Shown here: positions 44,641-52,460 of the stretch, piece after piece
Position numbering within the stretch: the first letter of the stretch is position 1
How the letters are laid out: each line of letters starts with the position of its first letter
From: Anaerorhabdus furcosa
Lineage (GTDB): Bacteria; Bacillota_I; Bacilli_A; Erysipelotrichales; Erysipelotrichaceae
Length of the DNA: 64,000 bases
Direction: 5' to 3'
Assembly: GCF_900167375.1 (NCBI RefSeq)
Contig: NZ_FUWY01000001.1
Coordinates: 496,001 to 560,000 of the forward strand
Notes under the pieces: model-generated
Databases searched by the model: none
What the model was told of the DNA's origin: nothing
What the model saw: the letters and a program-made list of their open reading frames with translations, nothing else
Translations under genes and position numbers: made by a program

Positions 44641-44668
44641 AAAAGATATCGATGATATCTTTTCTTTT
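44641..44668 (+). terminator. Terminator of the cold-shock gene
   Basis: Perfect 10-base arms AAAAGATATC and GATATCTTTT around a GAT loop, then CTTTTTG. Confidence 0.9.
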
Positions 44669-44719
44669 TGACTTATCATTTTAACTCCATTACAATTTTA
44701 TATATGGAGGTAGATATTT

Positions 44720-45040
44720 ATGATAGTAACTACTACAAATGCAATTGAAGGTAAGAAAGTTATCACTTATCATGGCATCGTATTCGGCGAAGTCATCACT
44801 GGTGTAAACTTTATACGTGATATTGGCGCAGGTTTTAGAAATTTCTTTGGTGGAAGATCAGAGGGTTATGAATCTGAATTAATCGAAGCACGTCAACAAG
44901 CACTAGAGGAATTAAAGCAAAATGCTACCAAATATGGTGCAAACGCTGTGATTGGCATTGATTTTGATTATGAAGTTTTAGGTGCAGATAATGCTATGTT
45001 AATGGTAACTGCTTCTGGAACTGCAGTAACTGTAGAATAA
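44720..45040 (+). CDS. YbjQ/UPF0145 family protein
   Basis: A 106-residue protein of the YbjQ (UPF0145) family: [26 protein letters not shown], then [27 protein letters not shown] and [16 protein letters not shown]. It forms a small oligomer; a heavy-metal or general ligand role has been proposed for the family but not shown. GGAGG precedes the ATG. Confidence 0.9.
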   Translation: MIVTTTNAIEGKKVITYHGIVFGEVITGVNFIRDIGAGFRNFFGGRSEGYESELIEARQQALEELKQNATKYGANAVIGIDFDYEVLGADNAMLMVTASGTAVTVE

Positions 45041-45042
45041 GA

Positions 45043-45070
45043 AAGAATTGCATGACTGCAATTCTTTTTT
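45043..45070 (+). terminator. Terminator of the YbjQ gene
   Basis: Arms AAGAATTGCA and TGCAATTCTT around TGAC, then TTTTT. Confidence 0.9.
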
Positions 45071-45102
45071 ATATATAAAAGTGCACCCCAAATGGGGTGC
45101 AC
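45070..45102 (-). terminator. Orphan minus-strand terminator
   Basis: A 9-base perfect stem (GTGCACCCC/GGGGTGCAC) with an AAAT loop; on the minus strand it is followed by TTTTATATATAAAAAAG. No minus-strand gene ends here, since the next upstream gene (rubrerythrin) has its own terminator at 45530-45561. Confidence 0.65.
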
Positions 45103-45529
45103 CATGTTATCAACCTTTAAGATTCATCTGTTTTTAGTTTTCTGATAATCATCTTCCAATTACTGAAGTTAAGATGAGAAGAATTTAAAGATTACCATTC
45201 AACTATAATTTAGCTTAGAATATCAACAGGGAGAGTTGGGACATTCTAGAATTTAGAGATAATTCAGGTATTGGTATGATAACTAGTGTTTGGATAATGC
45301 TGGGTTTGGATATAATTCTGGTATATTTATCTTAACTTCAAGGAACAAGATTTGCCTTTGCTCCATTCACACATTGGGTACCAATTTGTGTCAATGCAAC
45401 AAATAAATCAGTCAATACTCTTTATAATCTCCATGTAGAAACTTTTCCTAATTTCTACATTAATAGAATAACTATATTTCATGAAAATTACAATAAAAAT
45501 AATCTCATAATCGTACTTTTTTTCAAAAT
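45103..45529. other. Non-coding stretch of about 430 bases, possibly a lost gene or RNA
   Basis: No convincing open reading frame on either strand. It contains a 9-bp hairpin (ATGTAGAAA/TTTCTACAT, 45433-45460), a near-palindrome around TTGGGTACCAA (45373-45383) and a minus-strand terminator at one end, so a minus-strand transcript could end at 45070. Confidence 0.4.
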
Positions 45530-45561
45530 AAAAGCTGATGTAGTTCAATACATCAACTTTT
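45530..45561 (-). terminator. Terminator of the rubrerythrin gene
   Basis: Stem TGATGTA/TACATCA extended by AAAAG/CTTTT, with T-rich tail on the minus strand, 7 bases after the stop. Confidence 0.85.
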
Positions 45562-45567
45562 TAATTT

Positions 45568-46107
45568 TTAGTAATTTGTTTTTCTAACTTCAAAGAATGA
45601 TTTTGGATATCCACATAGAGGACAAGCTCCAGGAGCATTTTTTCCTACCATTGTAAATCCACAGATTTCACATTGCCAAGCAACGTCTTCAGATTTAGAG
45701 AATACTGTACCTTCTTCAACATTTTTAAGAAGAGCTAAATATCTTTCTTCATGTTCTTTTTCAACTTTAGCAACCATGTCCATTTGTGCTGCAATCTTAG
45801 TAAATCCTTCTTCACGAGCTGTAGCTGCAAAGCCTGCATACATATCAGTCCATTCATAGTGTTCACCTTCAGCAGCAATTTTTAAGCCTTCCATTGTGTT
45901 AGGCATTTTATCTCCATGAAGAGCTTGGAACCATAGGCGTGCATGTTCTTGTTCATTACGTGCAGTTTCTTCAAATATAGCTGCGATTTGTTCCATACCT
46001 TCTTGACGAGCCATGTTTGCGAAATAAGTATATTTATTTCTAGCTTGGCTTTCTCCTGAAAAAGCAGTTTGTAAATTTTGTTCTGTCTTTGATCCTTTTA
46101 ATTCCAT
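45568..46107 (-). CDS. Rubrerythrin
   Basis: A 179-residue rubrerythrin. Residues 1-135 form the ferritin-like diiron domain ([44 protein letters not shown]) and the C-terminal rubredoxin-like domain has CEICGF and CPLCGYP (two CX2C pairs). It reduces hydrogen peroxide in anaerobes using a rubredoxin or NADH reductase. AGGAGG is 9 bases before the ATG at 46107. It follows the Fur-type gene, which suggests peroxide-responsive control. Confidence 0.95.
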   Translation of the reverse strand: MELKGSKTEQNLQTAFSGESQARNKYTYFANMARQEGMEQIAAIFEETARNEQEHARLWFQALHGDKMPNTMEGLKIAAEGEHYEWTDMYAGFAATAREEGFTKIAAQMDMVAKVEKEHEERYLALLKNVEEGTVFSKSEDVAWQCEICGFTMVGKNAPGACPLCGYPKSFFEVRKTNY

Positions 46108-46120
46108 TTTTGTTTTCCTC

Positions 46121-46513
46121 CTAGTTTTTTTCAATTTTTTTGCTGCATTCATCACAAATGCACTCAAAGGTAACACTATGTCCTAATATTGATATACCCA
46201 ACTTACTCTCTATGTCTAGATCAAGTGTTTCATTGTACATCATTGGAGCATCATGAAATTTTCCACATTGAACACAATGAATATGATAATGAGGTTTATT
46301 GTTCCCATCATAATAAGAAATATCCTTATCAATGATGCGAGTAATAACATTCATTTCCACTAAACGATTTAGATTACGATAAACTGTCGCAATTCCTATA
46401 TTTGGATTTATCTTCGCAATTTCTTGATAAACTTCTTCTGCTGTCATGTGTTTATCAACACCTTGCACAACTTGAAGAACTTCCTCTCGTTGTTTAGTTT
46501 GTCTATAGGTCAT
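46121..46513 (-). CDS. Fur family repressor (PerR-like)
   Basis: A 130-residue Fur family protein. [28 protein letters not shown]. Metal sites include [14 protein letters not shown] (first CXXC) and CICDEC (second). The compact length and its pairing with rubrerythrin fit PerR. It likely represses its own transcription and the peroxidase gene through the TGATAAC-T-GTTATCA box just upstream. GGAGGTGA precedes the ATG. Confidence 0.88.
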   Translation of the reverse strand: MTYRQTKQREEVLQVVQGVDKHMTAEEVYQEIAKINPNIGIATVYRNLNRLVEMNVITRIIDKDISYYDGNNKPHYHIHCVQCGKFHDAPMMYNETLDLDIESKLGISILGHSVTFECICDECSKKIEKN

Positions 46514-46529
46514 ATTGTCACCTCCTTAT

Positions 46530-46544
46530 TGATAACTGTTATCA
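46530..46544. promoter_or_regulatory. Fur/PerR box (7-1-7 inverted repeat)
   Basis: TGATAAC-T-GTTATCA, a perfect 7-1-7 repeat with the NNATAATNATTATNN-like core, 17 bases upstream of the fur-like start. Confidence 0.8.
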
Positions 46545-46584
46545 TTATAGCACTTTTGTTTAAGATTACAATACTCTAAAATAA

Positions 46585-46597
46585 GAAATCAATTTTC
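46585..46597. repeat. Left direct repeat of the IS30-family element
   Basis: GAAATCAATTTTC, repeated identically at 48147-48159 on the other side of the transposase element; a probable target-site duplication of 13 bases. Confidence 0.7.
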
Positions 46598-46708
46598 ATT
46601 TAAATTTCAAGATAAACGCAACAGAGTGTTGCAGTTAGGTGAAACAGTTATAATAAATGTACCTATGCTTGGTGATAACTGACTATATAAGAAAGTGAGG
46701 ACATTGTT

Positions 46709-47908
46709 ATGTCTAAATCAAGTAAACATCTATCATTAAATGATCGTATTTCTATTCTTCAATTTGTTACCGAAAATAAATCCATGCGTAAAATAGGTAG
46801 AACCCTTGGTTATAGTGCTTCCACTATTTCTAGAGAACTATCCCATCATCGCTATCTTTCAGAAGCCAAAAGTTTTAATCGTAAACGAGATTCTAATTCT
46901 TGTCATAGTTCTCGTCTAGCTTCTGCTCCTTGGGTTTGCCATGGCTGTAACCGATATGGCCATTGCCAAAAAGATAAATATCTCTATACTCCTAAGTTTG
47001 CTGATCAAGATTATCGTTCTACTCTCATTGTTTCTCGTCATAAAGTAGGTTGTGGTTCTGATGCCTTTGATTATCTAAACGATTTATTACTCCCTTTAAT
47101 CAAAGATAAGGGGCAATCTTTTAATCATGTTTTCGCTTCCATTTCAAATCAACTTGGTATTAGTAAAAGTACCCTTTATCGTTACATTGACAAAGGTTAT
47201 CTGAATGATATCAAAAATATTGATTTACCTCGTCGTGTTCGTTATAAACCTCATCGTTCTTCTAAATCAACTGTAACAAAAGATACAACGATACGCATTC
47301 ATAGGACTTATCTAGACTTCCTCACCTTTATCAAAAATAATAAATGTAAATACATCTGTGAAATTGATTCTGTCATTGGGTCTAAAGGTGAAGATGAAAA
47401 AGTATTGCTTACTCTGCTTTTCCGTAATTCTAATTTTATGTTAGCTTTCCTTCGCAATCATAATGATGCCCAAAGTGTTGTCGATATCTTTGATCGCTTG
47501 GAATCACTTTTAGGTTTTGCTAAATTCGCTTCTCTCTTCCACGTTGTTCTTGGTGATAACGGCTCTGAATTTGCTTACGTGGATGCTTTAGAAGCTAATC
47601 ACAGAAAACTGCAACGTTGTAACTTCTTTTATTGTGACGCTCGTGCCTCCCAACAAAAAGGTAAGTTAGAAAAAAATCACGAATTCATTCGTTACTATCT
47701 TCCTCAAGGCACATCTTTCAATCATTTAAGTCAGTGTGATGTAGATATCATGATGAATCACATTAATTCCACAAAACGCTCTAGTTTAAATGATAAATCA
47801 CCTTTTGAATGTCTTACTAAATCTCAAATTACTGCAATAAAAAAACTTGGCTATACCGAAATTGCCCCTCAACAAGTAATTTCAAATCCAAGTTTATTTA
47901 GAAAATAG
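46709..47908 (+). CDS. IS30-family transposase
   Basis: A 399-residue DDE transposase. The N-terminal HTH (SLNDRISILQFV, RKIGRTLGYSASTISRELS) binds the ends; the catalytic core has CEIDSVIGSKGEDEKVLLTL (first Asp), VVLGDNGSEFAYVDAL (second Asp) and ASQQKGKLEKNHEFIRYYLP (the catalytic Glu in KLEKNHE), as in IS30. It appears intact. A short zinc-finger-like CHGCNRYGHCQ segment occurs at about residues 72-84. Confidence 0.95.
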   Translation: MSKSSKHLSLNDRISILQFVTENKSMRKIGRTLGYSASTISRELSHHRYLSEAKSFNRKRDSNSCHSSRLASAPWVCHGCNRYGHCQKDKYLYTPKFADQDYRSTLIVSRHKVGCGSDAFDYLNDLLLPLIKDKGQSFNHVFASISNQLGISKSTLYRYIDKGYLNDIKNIDLPRRVRYKPHRSSKSTVTKDTTIRIHRTYLDFLTFIKNNKCKYICEIDSVIGSKGEDEKVLLTLLFRNSNFMLAFLRNHNDAQSVVDIFDRLESLLGFAKFASLFHVVLGDNGSEFAYVDALEANHRKLQRCNFFYCDARASQQKGKLEKNHEFIRYYLPQGTSFNHLSQCDVDIMMNHINSTKRSSLNDKSPFECLTKSQITAIKKLGYTEIAPQQVISNPSLFRK

Positions 47909-47949
47909 GCTATCCTATTTTATCATCAAACATAGGTAATCCACTAATA

Positions 47950-47995
47950 CGAAAGTGATGCATTTTCTTGAAACGTTTATTCCACTTTCGTTTTT
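47950..47995 (+). terminator. Terminator at the end of the transposase unit
   Basis: CGAAAGTG pairs with CACTTTCG (25-base loop), followed by TTTTTG. It lies inside the element's right part. Confidence 0.7.
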
Positions 47996-48146
47996 GTCAT
48001 ACCTTCATTCCTTGATTTATATCTTCATTGTACTACTTTTACTCTTTTTTCATAGAAAAAAATCTGTTTCTTCTTTTGATTTCTTCAGTTCTTCCCTTTC
48101 TCTTGTTGCGTTTTCTTGGGTGTTTCTTTTACCTTGATATTTAAGC

Positions 48147-48159
48147 GAAATCAATTTTC
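48147..48159. repeat. Right direct repeat of the IS30-family element
   Basis: GAAATCAATTTTC, partner of 46585-46597. Confidence 0.7.
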
Positions 48160-48227
48160 TTTGATAAGAAAGCACAAATCCATGCAAAATAACTATTTGC
48201 TTTGAAGTTTCAAACTTGTTCTATTAT

Positions 48228-48276
48228 AAATAAAACCCATGTGCATTTACCATCTGTATGGTTCTTGCACTATGGG
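48228..48276 (-). terminator. Terminator of the flavodoxin gene
   Basis: On the minus strand CCCATAGTGCA pairs with TGCACATGGG, with an inner ACCAT/ATGGT stem, and is followed by TTTTATTTATAA. Confidence 0.8.
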
Positions 48277-48283
48277 CAATTAT

Positions 48284-48829
48284 TTACTTCTTTTCCATTT
48301 GTTCATTAATTTGTTGTACCATATCTTCGACATCATTTACTTGAATGAAATCAATGCTTTTTTCAGTTAATTCAATCACACCACGATTATCATCCGTTCT
48401 TTCATTTTCTGGTATCTTCTTTGTCATCTTTATCATCATTTTCATCATATTTCGATGTATAAATCCTAATTTATTTAAATCCATATTTCCACGGTAATAA
48501 TAAATTCTTGAATCATCTGCTTTTTCAACAGGAACAACTTTTCGTATTGCTTCTCTAATCGCTTTTAAGTTTTCTTCTGTTCTACTTGATAGCCCAACCG
48601 AATAAATATAAACCAACGTTTTATTTGTATCTACTTTTTCTATTGTGTTTTTCAGTCCAGTAATACCACCTGCATAATGACCACCACCAATAACAACCAC
48701 TTCATAATCATTTAGTTTTGATACTTCTTTATAGTTCTTACAATCAAAATCTAATCTCTTAGCTATTTCTCTTGCATACGCTTCTGTTGCTCCATAATGT
48801 GAGCCAAAAACTACAATTCCTTTTTTCAT
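48284..48829 (-). CDS. Flavodoxin domain protein (HemG-like)
   Basis: A 181-residue flavodoxin-fold protein: VVFGSHYGATEAYAREIAK is the FMN phosphate loop and VVVIGGGHYAGGITGLKN the second flavin loop. It resembles the flavodoxin-domain HemG-like group. It ends the MarR/FMN/flavodoxin operon, so it likely forms an electron-transfer pair with the FMN-binding protein. Its stop is followed by a strong terminator. Confidence 0.82.
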   Translation of the reverse strand: MKKGIVVFGSHYGATEAYAREIAKRLDFDCKNYKEVSKLNDYEVVVIGGGHYAGGITGLKNTIEKVDTNKTLVYIYSVGLSSRTEENLKAIREAIRKVVPVEKADDSRIYYYRGNMDLNKLGFIHRNMMKMMIKMTKKIPENERTDDNRGVIELTEKSIDFIQVNDVEDMVQQINEQMEKK

Positions 48830-48830
48830 C

Positions 48831-49223
48831 TTAATTTCCTCCTATGGCATTTTCAATTGCCTTCTTAATGCACACACTACTTGTAGTAGCCCCAGATATT
48901 GAATCAACATCAATCGATTGCTTGAGAATGACTTCTTCCACAATTGTTTCTGCTTTCTTTCCAAGAGCGTTGATATGTTCTGTGATTAGAATTTGATCTA
49001 TCTTTTTTTCTTTCATTACTACTGTTAATTTAACATGTACTGGCCCAACTGTTGCTACACCTTCATATTCCCCATCCTCAAGATTTGAATGGTCAATACT
49101 ATCAATTGTAACTTTACCAATTACATCTTTTGCAAATAAATCAAAACCAATAAATACCGCAATAACAAAACCCAAGATACAACAAACCACAACAATTAAA
49201 CGCCTAAGTATTTTATTTTTCAT
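48831..49223 (-). CDS. FMN-binding domain protein (RnfG/NqrC-like)
   Basis: A 130-residue protein. One N-terminal membrane helix (about residues 8-28) is followed by an FMN-binding domain with DSISGATTSSVCIKKAIENA. SGATxSS is the motif whose Thr carries covalent FMN in NqrC/RnfG-type proteins. It would sit on the outer face of the membrane. It overlaps the MarR gene by 11 bases. Confidence 0.85.
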   Translation of the reverse strand: MKNKILRRLIVVVCCILGFVIAVFIGFDLFAKDVIGKVTIDSIDHSNLEDGEYEGVATVGPVHVKLTVVMKEKKIDQILITEHINALGKKAETIVEEVILKQSIDVDSISGATTSSVCIKKAIENAIGGN

Positions 49224-49695
49224 TTATCAATTCAATTCCTTCATGTAATTTATCAAGTAACTTATACAACATGCCTAATTCTTTATCATTGTAAATCGAA
49301 AATAACTTAAGCAATATTTCATTGTTTTCTTGATTAACTTCTTTAAAGTATTTATGTAGCTCTTTTCTTGATTCGATTGCTAATGCTCTTGGATCATGTT
49401 TACTTTGCTTAACCGTTACAAAATTTTTAGTTTCTAATTGAATCGCTAGTTTCTTAATATTTTGTCTTGAGCAGCCTAACAATCTACCATAGTCAGTCAA
49501 AGTAAGTTCTTCATTAAATTCTGTACTTTGTTTCACCATAATCATCAACATAAATTGTTTCAGCGTTACTACTCCATACGTTTTATCAAACGTTGTTTGC
49601 AACAAATTTTGTATAATATTCAATTGTGCAAAAATACCTTTCGCTTGATTAAGTCTTGAATCTTCATATTTCTTTGCAAGTTGTTTAATTTCCAT
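49213..49695 (-). CDS. MarR family transcriptional regulator
   Basis: A 160-residue MarR-type winged-helix regulator: LTLTDYGRLLGCSRQNIKKLAIQLETKNFVTV is the DNA-binding helix region, DPRALAIES the wing. The longer frame (to 49785) is rejected because the ATG at 49695 has GAGG 6 bases upstream. A perfect 16-base palindrome (49730-49745) sits just upstream, the likely operator. Confidence 0.88.
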   Translation of the reverse strand: MEIKQLAKKYEDSRLNQAKGIFAQLNIIQNLLQTTFDKTYGVVTLKQFMLMIMVKQSTEFNEELTLTDYGRLLGCSRQNIKKLAIQLETKNFVTVKQSKHDPRALAIESRKELHKYFKEVNQENNEILLKLFSIYNDKELGMLYKLLDKLHEGIELINEK

Positions 49696-49729
49696 ATCGC
49701 ACCTCATACGTAACTTATTACCATTATTA

Positions 49730-49745
49730 TAGTAACTAGTTACTA
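49730..49745. promoter_or_regulatory. Perfect palindrome, probable MarR operator
   Basis: TAGTAACTAGTTACTA, 16 bases, 35 bases upstream of the MarR start, between cutC and marR. It also includes repeated GTAAC/GTTAC half-sites; another GTAAC occurs in the untranslated region nearer the start. Confidence 0.7.
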
Positions 49746-49781
49746 GTATGTCAAATAAAAAATGAAATCTATTTCTAGACT

Positions 49782-50519
49782 TCATTCTTTTATAAGTTCT
49801 ATTATTTTTTTTACTTTATCAAGACTAACTACTTCATAATCATTTTCATTATGATATGCATAACTCACGCCATTCATTGTCGTTGTTGGATCAATCTTCC
49901 AGTCTTTACAAGATGAATGAACTTGCTGAATATTCGTTTCTTTAATAAATTCAATTACATTGGTATCATTGATTCCACTTCCTGCAAGGATTTCTATCCT
50001 GTTACCATATTTAGAAACCAGTTCCTTGATCATTGCTTTCCCTTGAATTGCTTTTTCTTTAAGACCACTTGTTAAAATTCGATTTACACCTAATTCAATT
50101 AGCTGTTCAATTGCAACATATGGATCTTTTACACAATCATAAGCTCTATGAAAAACCGCTTCTTTTCCATTATATGATTTAATAAGATTCACCATTTTCT
50201 TTGTATTTTCAATATCAATTGTTCCATCTAGGTTTAAAAACCCAAACGCAATTCCATCAGCGCCATTTTCAAGTAGTATCTTCGCATCCATAAACATCAC
50301 TTCTATATCTTCTTTACTATAGTTAAACCCCGCTGCTCGTGGTCTTACCATTGCGATTATTTTTAATTCTGTATCTTGCTTTGATTTGACTAAGCTTGCA
50401 ACACTTGGAGTTAATCCGCCTAAATGTAGAGCACTATTTAATTCAACACGTTTAGCTCCTCCATGATATGCAGCTAAACAATCTTCATAACTTCCACAAC
50501 AGATTTCAACAATTTTCAT
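49782..50519 (-). CDS. cutC: Copper homeostasis protein CutC
   Basis: A 245-residue TIM-barrel protein: MKIVEICCGSYEDCLAAYHGGAKRVELNSALHLGGLTPS, MVRPRAAGFNYSKEDIEVM, ILAGSGINDTNV are CutC signatures. Family members have been linked to copper handling, though the mechanism is disputed. It lies directly downstream of the asparaginase-family gene on the minus strand, a common neighbourhood. Confidence 0.93.
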   Translation of the reverse strand: MKIVEICCGSYEDCLAAYHGGAKRVELNSALHLGGLTPSVASLVKSKQDTELKIIAMVRPRAAGFNYSKEDIEVMFMDAKILLENGADGIAFGFLNLDGTIDIENTKKMVNLIKSYNGKEAVFHRAYDCVKDPYVAIEQLIELGVNRILTSGLKEKAIQGKAMIKELVSKYGNRIEILAGSGINDTNVIEFIKETNIQQVHSSCKDWKIDPTTTMNGVSYAYHNENDYEVVSLDKVKKIIELIKE

Positions 50520-50531
50520 CTTACTTCCTCT

Positions 50532-51485
50532 TTATTCTTCTATTGGTGCCATTCTAACAGTTAAATAATTATCTAGCCATTCTTGTGATGCAACTTCACA
50601 AATACATTTTCCATCTGTGTTTTTAACTAGATATACTGTTGGTTTTTCATTCTCGGTCGCAACTGCAAATGAGAATCCATCAATATTAGTTGCCACTCCC
50701 CATTCACCTTTATTATTCATTGCGATAACCGATAAATCGCCTGCTTTTTGTCTTCTTTCTTTTAATTCTTTATCCAACTGATTCACCGCTATTTCACATG
50801 CTGCTTGAGGATGATGTCCATCTTTCATTAACCGCACAATTTCATAGGATATACACCCCTTCATTAGATCTTCGCCTAGTCCAGTCGCTGTTGCTCCTCC
50901 AACCTTTGAATCTGCATAGAAACCAGAACCAACGATTGGTGAATCACCTACACGACCTTTTCTTTTCATAAACAATCCACTCGTGCTTGTTGCTGCCGTT
51001 AATTTCCCTTGTCTATCCAAACAAACCATTCCTACAGTATCATGCCCACTATATGGTTTTAATTCTTGTTCCTTAATTTCTTTTATACGCTTACGATAAA
51101 ATATTTTTGCACGATCAGTAAGCATGTTCTTTCTTTCAAAGCCTTCTTTATGTGCAAACTTTTCAGCACCTTCTGCTACAAGCACGCAATTTACTTTTTC
51201 TTTACTTAAGCGTTTAGCAATACTAATTGGATTAGCATAATCTTTTATTGCAGCAACTGCACCAATATCCAATGTATCTCCATCCATATAAGCTGCATCT
51301 AATTCTACTTCCATCTCCTCATTTGGAAGTCCACCATACCCAACAGATTTAAAATACGGAAAATTTTCTACTTCCATAATCGCTTGTTCAATAGCATCAC
51401 AAGAAGTACCACCTTGCTCTAAACTAATTGCGCTTTTTTCAAGCCCTTCTTTTGCCATTCTCCATGTTGCTATGATACCCCACAT
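50532..51485 (-). CDS. Glycosylasparaginase/isoaspartyl peptidase (Ntn hydrolase)
   Basis: A 317-residue N-terminal-nucleophile hydrolase. The autocleavage site is in PYSGHDTVGMVCLDRQG, where Thr of HDTVGM becomes the new N-terminus. TSTSGLFMKRKGRVGDSPIVGSG and GGATATGLGEDLMKGC are substrate-binding motifs. It hydrolyses N4-(beta-N-acetylglucosaminyl)-asparagine or isoaspartyl bonds. It is in the same transcript as cutC. Confidence 0.92.
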   Translation of the reverse strand: MWGIIATWRMAKEGLEKSAISLEQGGTSCDAIEQAIMEVENFPYFKSVGYGGLPNEEMEVELDAAYMDGDTLDIGAVAAIKDYANPISIAKRLSKEKVNCVLVAEGAEKFAHKEGFERKNMLTDRAKIFYRKRIKEIKEQELKPYSGHDTVGMVCLDRQGKLTAATSTSGLFMKRKGRVGDSPIVGSGFYADSKVGGATATGLGEDLMKGCISYEIVRLMKDGHHPQAACEIAVNQLDKELKERRQKAGDLSVIAMNNKGEWGVATNIDGFSFAVATENEKPTVYLVKNTDGKCICEVASQEWLDNYLTVRMAPIEE

Positions 51486-51580
51486 AATTTATTCTCCTTT
51501 TACTAGATGTTTACTATATATCTGTTTATTAAGTTAAGCATAATAATTTTTAAAATTTTAATCAACATATTTCCCCGATT

Positions 51581-51673
51581 TTATATAATATAGTTTGGAT
51601 TAAACCAAATACTGATAAGAAATATTAAAATTAAAACAATAAGTAATAGTATATTAGTTTTCTTAGTATTCAT
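51581..51673 (-). CDS. Small single-pass transmembrane peptide, 30 residues
   Basis: An open frame, not previously called, reads MNTKKTNILLLIVLILIFLI followed by SIWFNPNYII and a TAA stop. It has a basic N-terminus, one hydrophobic helix and an aromatic tail. The start lies inside the last codons of 51663-52421 (different frame). The ribosome site is weak. It could be real because a similar peptide (53638-53766) starts the same cluster; chance is possible in AT-rich DNA. Confidence 0.45.
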   Translation of the reverse strand: MNTKKTNILLLIVLILIFLISIWFNPNYII

Positions 51674-52421
51674 TGAAGGTATCTCTAATTTCTTTCTTTT
51701 CCAGTTTTAGTGATATTGGGCTAAAATCAAACTTAAAGTCAAACCGTATACTATCGCGAAAGTGTTCTCCAAATACAAATGTGATATTCTTATCTGGACT
51801 TAAATAGTTCACAGAATTTAGATTCACTTCTTCACCATCTATATAAGCTTCTATTTCCCTTATAGAACATCTTGCATCATTGTTATAATTTAAACCAAAA
51901 ACATCTTCTGTATACCAGTTTAAATTTAGACATTGTCTTACATTTACTGGTTGTTCTAAAACAACTATTAACAAATTTCTAACTCCATTACTTTGCAATA
52001 GAAAAACATAACTAATAATAATTACATAACTCAACATTTCACTACTTAATATTTCTTCAAATATTGATACTTTTTCAACCTTGCCTTTTATCATAAATGT
52101 CGCTGCAAGAAAGATCATAATACATTGAATTGGAAATACATATATTAGTAATGCATCGAAAACATTTTTGAGAAATGAAAAATACATTGCTAAATGAAGT
52201 ATACTTAATGAAATTAGTATTAACTTCTGATGTCCATATACTTTATTCTTTATTACTAAATAGATAACAAAAATCAAAGTCATTACGATTAATAGTGCTT
52301 TGAATAATCCCCATATCTCAATATATGTTGTATCGATAAAATAAAAAGTATAAATTAGCAAACTAGAATATAACAAGCACGGAATACTAATACACAGTAA
52401 AATTTTGCTGAATTTATTCAT
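51663..52421 (-). CDS. Multi-pass membrane protein, unknown function
   Basis: A 252-residue protein. Residues 1-155 hold about five membrane helices. A C-terminal outside domain of about 95 residues follows, with cysteines in RQCLNLNWYTEDVFGLNYNNDARCSIRE and the segment VNLNSVNYLSPDKNITFVF. The NYLSPDK part resembles NYLNPRDEVIV in the neighbouring 52461-53633, so the two may share an extracellular domain. I recognise no family. Confidence 0.6.
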   Translation of the reverse strand: MNKFSKILLCISIPCLLYSSLLIYTFYFIDTTYIEIWGLFKALLIVMTLIFVIYLVIKNKVYGHQKLILISLSILHLAMYFSFLKNVFDALLIYVFPIQCIMIFLAATFMIKGKVEKVSIFEEILSSEMLSYVIIISYVFLLQSNGVRNLLIVVLEQPVNVRQCLNLNWYTEDVFGLNYNNDARCSIREIEAYIDGEEVNLNSVNYLSPDKNITFVFGEHFRDSIRFDFKFDFSPISLKLEKKEIRDTFNEY

Positions 52422-52460
52422 AATATAGCCCCGTATTTTCTAAAAATATATAAAACCATT

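Larger units (their letters stand above)
46598..48146 (+). mobile_element. IS30-family insertion sequence, 1549 bases
   Basis: The element carries one transposase gene and imperfect terminal inverted repeats of about 26 bases (46598-46623 and 48121-48146, 20 of 26 matching by eye, inner parts TCAAG.TAAA). Both outer ends abut the 13-base direct repeat GAAATCAATTTTC. Near the left end a GCAACA-GAG-TGTTGC hairpin lies at 46617-46631. The end assignment is mine and depends on the direct repeat. Confidence 0.75.

Noticed and set aside
47955-48137. A 60-residue hydrophobic open frame on the plus strand in the right part of the IS element
   Set aside because: It starts inside the terminator arm, has no ribosome site, and its hydrophobicity follows from the T-rich composition.
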